Part shown: piece by piece, positions 13,178 through 16,399 of the stretch
Numbering within the stretch: position 1 is the first letter of the stretch
Layout of the letters: each line of letters opens with the position of its first letter
Assembly: GCF_938017615.1 (NCBI RefSeq)
Contig: NZ_CALIJA010000098.1
Location: forward strand, 1 to 16,399
DNA length: 16,399 nt
Reading direction: 5' to 3'
Origin: an uncultured Campylobacter sp.
Lineage (GTDB): Bacteria > Campylobacterota > Campylobacteria > Campylobacterales > Campylobacteraceae
The notes under the pieces: generated by a model
What the model was told of the DNA's origin: nothing
The model's input: only the letters and a program-made list of their open reading frames with translations
The model's database searches: none
Position numbers and translations under genes: made by a program

Positions 13178-13962
13178 TACGGCTAAAAAAAGCGCGCCTT
13201 TGCGACATTTCGCGTATGCAGGAGCTCGTAAAAGAGGAGGTACAAAACGGCGTGATCTTGCCGCTTGAAAGCGATGAGATAGCTGCCAATATCCGCTCAT
13301 ACGTGCTGGCGTTCGGCTGCGATTCTAAGGCGGATAGGAGCTTTTATTCTAAAGAGAATTCCGATTTAAATTTAGCGCGCAATGCCGATTTAAATTTAAT
13401 CCAAAGCTCCGCCGCAAATTTTGCCGAAATTACTTCTGAAAATTCCGTCGAAGATGCCGCGGGTAATTTTGCGCCGCAACGAGCCACGCCGCAAAATAGC
13501 GTGCCGCAAATCGCAGCGCAAGCCGTATCTGGGACGAGCTGCGCACAAGCGGGCAAAGAGCAAATTTTACGGAGCGAATATTCACAAAGCGAGGGCGTTT
13601 TTCAGAATGACCTTTCGCAGCTTTGCGAATCGCAGTCCGCAAAAAATACCGAAATTTTGGCGGGCTTTGCTTCGCTTAAAATTTTTAACGCCGATCTTGC
13701 CGAGGTGCGCTCGCTCATCGTCGCTCCGCAGTTTCGCAGGCGAGGCATTGCCAGAGCTATCGTAAATGAGCTGCTAGACGAGGCGAAATTTTACGGGCTA
13801 AAAAGCGTATTTACGCTCACCTATCAAAAGGAATTTTTTGAGCGTCTGGGGTTTACCGAAATCCCAAAGGACGAGCTGCCCGCGCAAAAAATTTGGGCCG
13901 ATTGTATTAAATGCAAAAAGTTTCCGGTATGCAACGAAATCGCACTTATCTATACCTTATAG
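13174..13962 (+). CDS. GNAT N-acetyltransferase (ArgA-like) with large insertion
   Basis: GNAT fold acetyltransferase using acetyl-CoA. The start MIRLKKARLCDISRMQELVKEEVQNGVILP and the end WADCIKCKKFPVCNEIAL (Cys244, Cys247, Cys253) resemble the short N-acetylglutamate synthase-type enzymes of epsilonproteobacteria (arginine synthesis), which are about 150 residues long. The acetyl-CoA loop QFRRRGIARAIV is at 186-197, preceded by LAEVRSLIVAP. About 110 residues (48-158) interrupt the fold between the first helices and the FASLKIF strand and are Ser/Ala/Asn/Gln-rich. Substrate is inferred, not proven. No argininosuccinate or other arg gene is nearby. The following gene starts inside its 3' end. 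Confidence 0.8.
   Translation: MIRLKKARLCDISRMQELVKEEVQNGVILPLESDEIAANIRSYVLAFGCDSKADRSFYSKENSDLNLARNADLNLIQSSAANFAEITSENSVEDAAGNFAPQRATPQNSVPQIAAQAVSGTSCAQAGKEQILRSEYSQSEGVFQNDLSQLCESQSAKNTEILAGFASLKIFNADLAEVRSLIVAPQFRRRGIARAIVNELLDEAKFYGLKSVFTLTYQKEFFERLGFTEIPKDELPAQKIWADCIKCKKFPVCNEIALIYTL
13315..13647 (+). other. In-frame low-complexity insertion in the acetyltransferase gene
   Basis: Encodes about 110 residues without fold (from DSKADRSF to SQSAKNTE). Holds a 14-base direct repeat CCGATTTAAATTTA at 13361-13374 and 13385-13398 (24 bases apart, eight codons), so at least part grew by duplication. Confidence 0.7.
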
Positions 13963-14417
13963 CGGACACGCTTTTTAGCGCGGGAGTTCTTTTCTACCTG
14001 CTTCTAAGTGCGGTGTATAGGGGGCTGCCGCCGCTGATCGGATTTTTTTTCACGGCGATGGTTGTGCAAAAATATGAAAACGACGTAAAATTTAAAAAGT
14101 TCGGCTTTAGCTGGTTTTTCTCTATTTTTTATCTGTTTTGCGCTGAGCAGATCCACGGATTTAACCTATTTAGCGTGGCTATCGCGTATTGTATTTTTTA
14201 TTTCGTGGTCTATGAAAACTCATTTAAATATATTAAATTTAGAAATTTTTTGATCTGCTTTTACGTGATGATCAGCTATGTTTTGGTCTTTGTGGTGAGC
14301 AACTCGATCTCGGCGATCAAAAAGAGCGAGTATCTGCCTCTAAGCGGCGAGTATTTAAATTACATCGTGATTGAAATTTTACTCGCTCTGCTCTTTTTTA
14401 AGGGGCGATTGGTATGA
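13929..14417 (+). CDS. Multispanning membrane protein, in the MreD position upstream of PBP2
   Basis: 162 residues from ATG 13929 (168 from ATG 13911); neither start has a convincing ribosome site and both lie within the acetyltransferase gene, so coupling is likely. Four or five hydrophobic segments (YLIADTLFSAGVLFYLLL, GLPPLIGFFFTAMVV, FGFSWFFSIFYLFCA, FSVAIAYCIFYFVV, LICFYVMISYVLVFVVS). The place directly before the PBP2 gene and the helix pattern recall MreD of the cell-elongation machinery, but the sequence alone does not prove it. From memory, Campylobacter jejuni has an equivalent unnamed membrane protein between engB and its PBP gene. The ATG of the next gene overlaps its stop (ATGA). 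Confidence 0.75.
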   Translation: MQRNRTYLYLIADTLFSAGVLFYLLLSAVYRGLPPLIGFFFTAMVVQKYENDVKFKKFGFSWFFSIFYLFCAEQIHGFNLFSVAIAYCIFYFVVYENSFKYIKFRNFLICFYVMISYVLVFVVSNSISAIKKSEYLPLSGEYLNYIVIEILLALLFFKGRLV

Positions 14418-16234
14418 GGCTGAAGTTCGTATTTGCTTTCGTGATATTATTTTTTAGCATGCTTTTGGTGAGAATCTATTATCTTTCGATCAAATCGAAC
14501 GAATTCTACGAGCAGGTCGCTAAAAACAACGTCATCTCTACCGAATACATCCCGCCGGTGCGCGGTCAAATTTTAGACGCCAAAGGCCGCCCGCTCGCGA
14601 TAAACAATCTCGGCTTTTCGCTATCGATCGCGCCGCATCTAAAAGACGCCGCGCTGCAAAGCGAGCTAAATAATATCTCTCGCTACTTCAAAGATCTCAA
14701 CGTCACCGCGATGAGTAAGAGCTACAAGGACGCGAATTCCGCTTACAACCAAGACTTTATCGAAGTCGTGCCGTTTTTGGATTACAACGCCACGATAGAG
14801 CATTTTGCAAGCCTAAGCCTGCACGAAAATATTAAAATTTCGCCCGCTTCGCAGCGCTTCTATCCTTATGGCGCGCTTGCTTCGCACATCATTGGCTACG
14901 TGGGCCGCGCCAATAAAAAGGATATCCAAAGTAACCCCCTAAGCGCGCTTACCGGATACAACGGCAGAAGCGGCGTCGAGGGGTATTATAACGAGCTTTT
15001 GCAGGGCAGCAAGGGCGAGCGCAAGACGAAGGTTACGGCGCTAAATCAGGTCGTGGAGGAGATCTCGATGCAAGAGCCCAGCAGTAGCGAAATTTCGCTT
15101 ACCATCGATCTTGAGCTGCAAAAATACCTCGAGGAAATTTTTAAAGACAAGGACGGCGTAGCGATCGTGATGGATCTGCGCGACGGCGCTATCATCGCGG
15201 CGGGCAGCTTCCCCGAATACGATCTAAACACCTTCGTGGGCGGAATTTCGCAGGCGCAGTGGGACGAGCTGATAAAAGATCCGCGCCATCCGTTTACGAA
15301 TAAGCTCGTAAACGGCCTCTATCCGCCGGGCTCTGTAATCAAGATGGCAGTGGGGATGAGCTTTTTAAATAGCGGCAAGATCAACGAAAACTGGAGCGTG
15401 TTTTGCAGCGGCGCGATAGAGCTAGGGGGGCGAAAATTCCGCTGCTGGAAGAGCTGGGGTCACGGCCGCGTGAGCCTAGTAGAGGCGATTAAGGGTAGCT
15501 GCGACGTGTATTTTTACGAAGGCTCGCTGCTAGTGGGGATCGACTATATGTCCGCGTATCTACAGCGTCTGGGTTTCGGTAGCAAAACGGGCGTCGATCT
15601 ACCCAATGAGTTTGTAGGCACGATGCCTAATAAGGCCTGGAAAATGCAGAAATTTAAGCGCGCGTGGTATCAGGGCGAGACGGTCAATGCCTCGATCGGC
15701 CAGGGCGACGTGCTCGTCACCCCTATGCAGGTGGCGAAAAACACCGCGCAGATCGCCTCGGGCAAGGCTATCACGCCGCATTTTTTAAAAAGCATCGACG
15801 GTAAGCCGGTGGAATTTGCCCCTACCGAGCTTTTTACGCCGAAAGAAAAGGCGCAGCTGCCCCTCGTGCGACGCGGTATGTATGAGGTCGGCAACAACCC
15901 CGACGGAGGCACCGCCTACAAGCTCATCCATACCGCAGTAGTGCCTCTAGCGGTCAAGACCGGCACCGCACAGGTCGTGGGCATCTCGCAGACCGCCAAA
16001 AAGCGAATGAAAGAGGCCGATATGGACTACTTCCACCGCTCGCACGCCTGGATGACGAGCTTTGGGCCGTACGACAAGCCGCAATACGCCGTAACCGTGC
16101 TCGTAGAACACGGCGGCGGCGGCGGAAGCGCGGCAGGTCCCGTGATAATGCAAATCTACGAAAAACTCGCTCAGATGGGCTACATAGACGCCAACGCAAC
16201 GATCATTAAAGATACCGCAAAGAAAACTAAGTAA
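14414..16234 (+). CDS. mrdA: Penicillin-binding protein 2 (peptidoglycan D,D-transpeptidase)
   Basis: Crosslinks peptidoglycan during cell elongation; anchored in the inner membrane with the active domain in the periplasm. 606 residues: an N-terminal helix (FVFAFVILFFSMLLVRIYYL), the pedestal starting VRGQILDAKGRPLAIN (49-64), and the transpeptidase domain with the three penicillin-binding motifs SVIK (Ser307, Lys310), SCD (362-364; SxD rather than SxN is normal in PBP2) and KTGT (515-518). SASIGQGDVL-type sequence (NASIGQGDVLVTP) is also typical. Last gene of the overlapping run from kdsC; a terminator is not obvious beyond it. Confidence 0.95.
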   Translation: MRLKFVFAFVILFFSMLLVRIYYLSIKSNEFYEQVAKNNVISTEYIPPVRGQILDAKGRPLAINNLGFSLSIAPHLKDAALQSELNNISRYFKDLNVTAMSKSYKDANSAYNQDFIEVVPFLDYNATIEHFASLSLHENIKISPASQRFYPYGALASHIIGYVGRANKKDIQSNPLSALTGYNGRSGVEGYYNELLQGSKGERKTKVTALNQVVEEISMQEPSSSEISLTIDLELQKYLEEIFKDKDGVAIVMDLRDGAIIAAGSFPEYDLNTFVGGISQAQWDELIKDPRHPFTNKLVNGLYPPGSVIKMAVGMSFLNSGKINENWSVFCSGAIELGGRKFRCWKSWGHGRVSLVEAIKGSCDVYFYEGSLLVGIDYMSAYLQRLGFGSKTGVDLPNEFVGTMPNKAWKMQKFKRAWYQGETVNASIGQGDVLVTPMQVAKNTAQIASGKAITPHFLKSIDGKPVEFAPTELFTPKEKAQLPLVRRGMYEVGNNPDGGTAYKLIHTAVVPLAVKTGTAQVVGISQTAKKRMKEADMDYFHRSHAWMTSFGPYDKPQYAVTVLVEHGGGGGSAAGPVIMQIYEKLAQMGYIDANATIIKDTAKKTK

Positions 16235-16369
16235 GATGGAATTCTAAAATTTAAAGCAGCAAAAGACCCTAAAATTGGGTAGGACAAAGTGATTTTAAAT
16301 TTTAAATGCTCCATAAGAATAAGGCGGTAGAATACGCCAAAATATCTTTTTATAAAAATGGGGAAATTT
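16235..16369. other. Intergenic region after mrdA
   Basis: ACCC (16266-16269) and GGGT (16277-16280) could form a weak stem. GATGGAATTCTA at 16235-16246 equals 12 bases of the reverse-complement CRISPR repeat. A TAGAAT box at 16328-16333, about 37 bases before the next ATG, is a candidate promoter for that gene. Confidence 0.35.
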
Positions 16370-16399
16370 ATGCGAGATTACGACAAAGAGCCGATAGTT
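16370..16399 (+). CDS. Start of a further gene (cut by window end)
   Basis: ATG 16370 follows GGGGAAATTT, a plausible ribosome site, and opens MRDYDKEPIV to the last base. Ten residues are too few to name it. Confidence 0.4.
   Translation, partial: MRDYDKEPIV

Overview
The window looks like chromosome of an epsilonproteobacterium, most likely a Campylobacter. The evidence is the many AAATTT-type strings, the proteins, and above all the gene order kdsC-lptC-lptA-engB-(acetyltransferase)-membrane protein-penicillin-binding protein, which I recall from Campylobacter genomes. The moderate GC and alanine-rich proteins suggest a species outside the low-GC C. jejuni type, for example the C. gracilis/C. 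showae side of the genus. That species guess is inference.

Left end (1-5120), the accessory part. An open frame enters from outside the window. It encodes the middle of a TMAO/DMSO-type molybdopterin reductase and then, with no stop, becomes a nearly complete Cas1 integrase (active-site Glu, His and Asp/Glu visible). An AT-rich leader follows, then a CRISPR array: 17 identical 30-nt repeats, one with a single change, and three decayed ones at the far end (2126-3465). No other recognisable cas gene is present. A spacer-like clutter of degenerate repeats (4581-4990) forms a second, small array whose left half is in reverse orientation and whose right half is forward, with a 10-bp fold-back repeat at the turning point. 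Between the arrays lies a two-gene minus-strand unit: an HTH regulator and a 44-residue basic protein. Three copies of a 9-nt motif lie over and upstream of its start.

Middle (5121-8729). A PPK2-type polyphosphate kinase on the minus strand is divergent from dsbD (membrane thiol:disulfide reductase, starting with TTG), which is followed by the histidine gene hisB.

8730-10510 holds three genes with no role that I can fix: a four-helix membrane protein made of an internal duplication, a 45-residue single-helix protein, and a membrane-anchored PstS-like binding protein with no transporter genes beside it.

Right part (10597-16234) is a tight envelope-building operon: KdsC (Kdo synthesis), LptC and LptA (LPS export), EngB (ribosome-assembly GTPase), a possible 39-residue coupled ORF, a GNAT acetyltransferase, a multispanning membrane protein, and PBP2 (cell elongation). 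Several neighbours overlap by a few bases (ATGA), so translation is probably coupled. Two of these proteins, EngB and the acetyltransferase, carry roughly 100-residue Ala/Ser/Asn-rich in-frame insertions inside otherwise conserved folds, and the DsbD linker has the same flavour. A new gene starts at the right edge.
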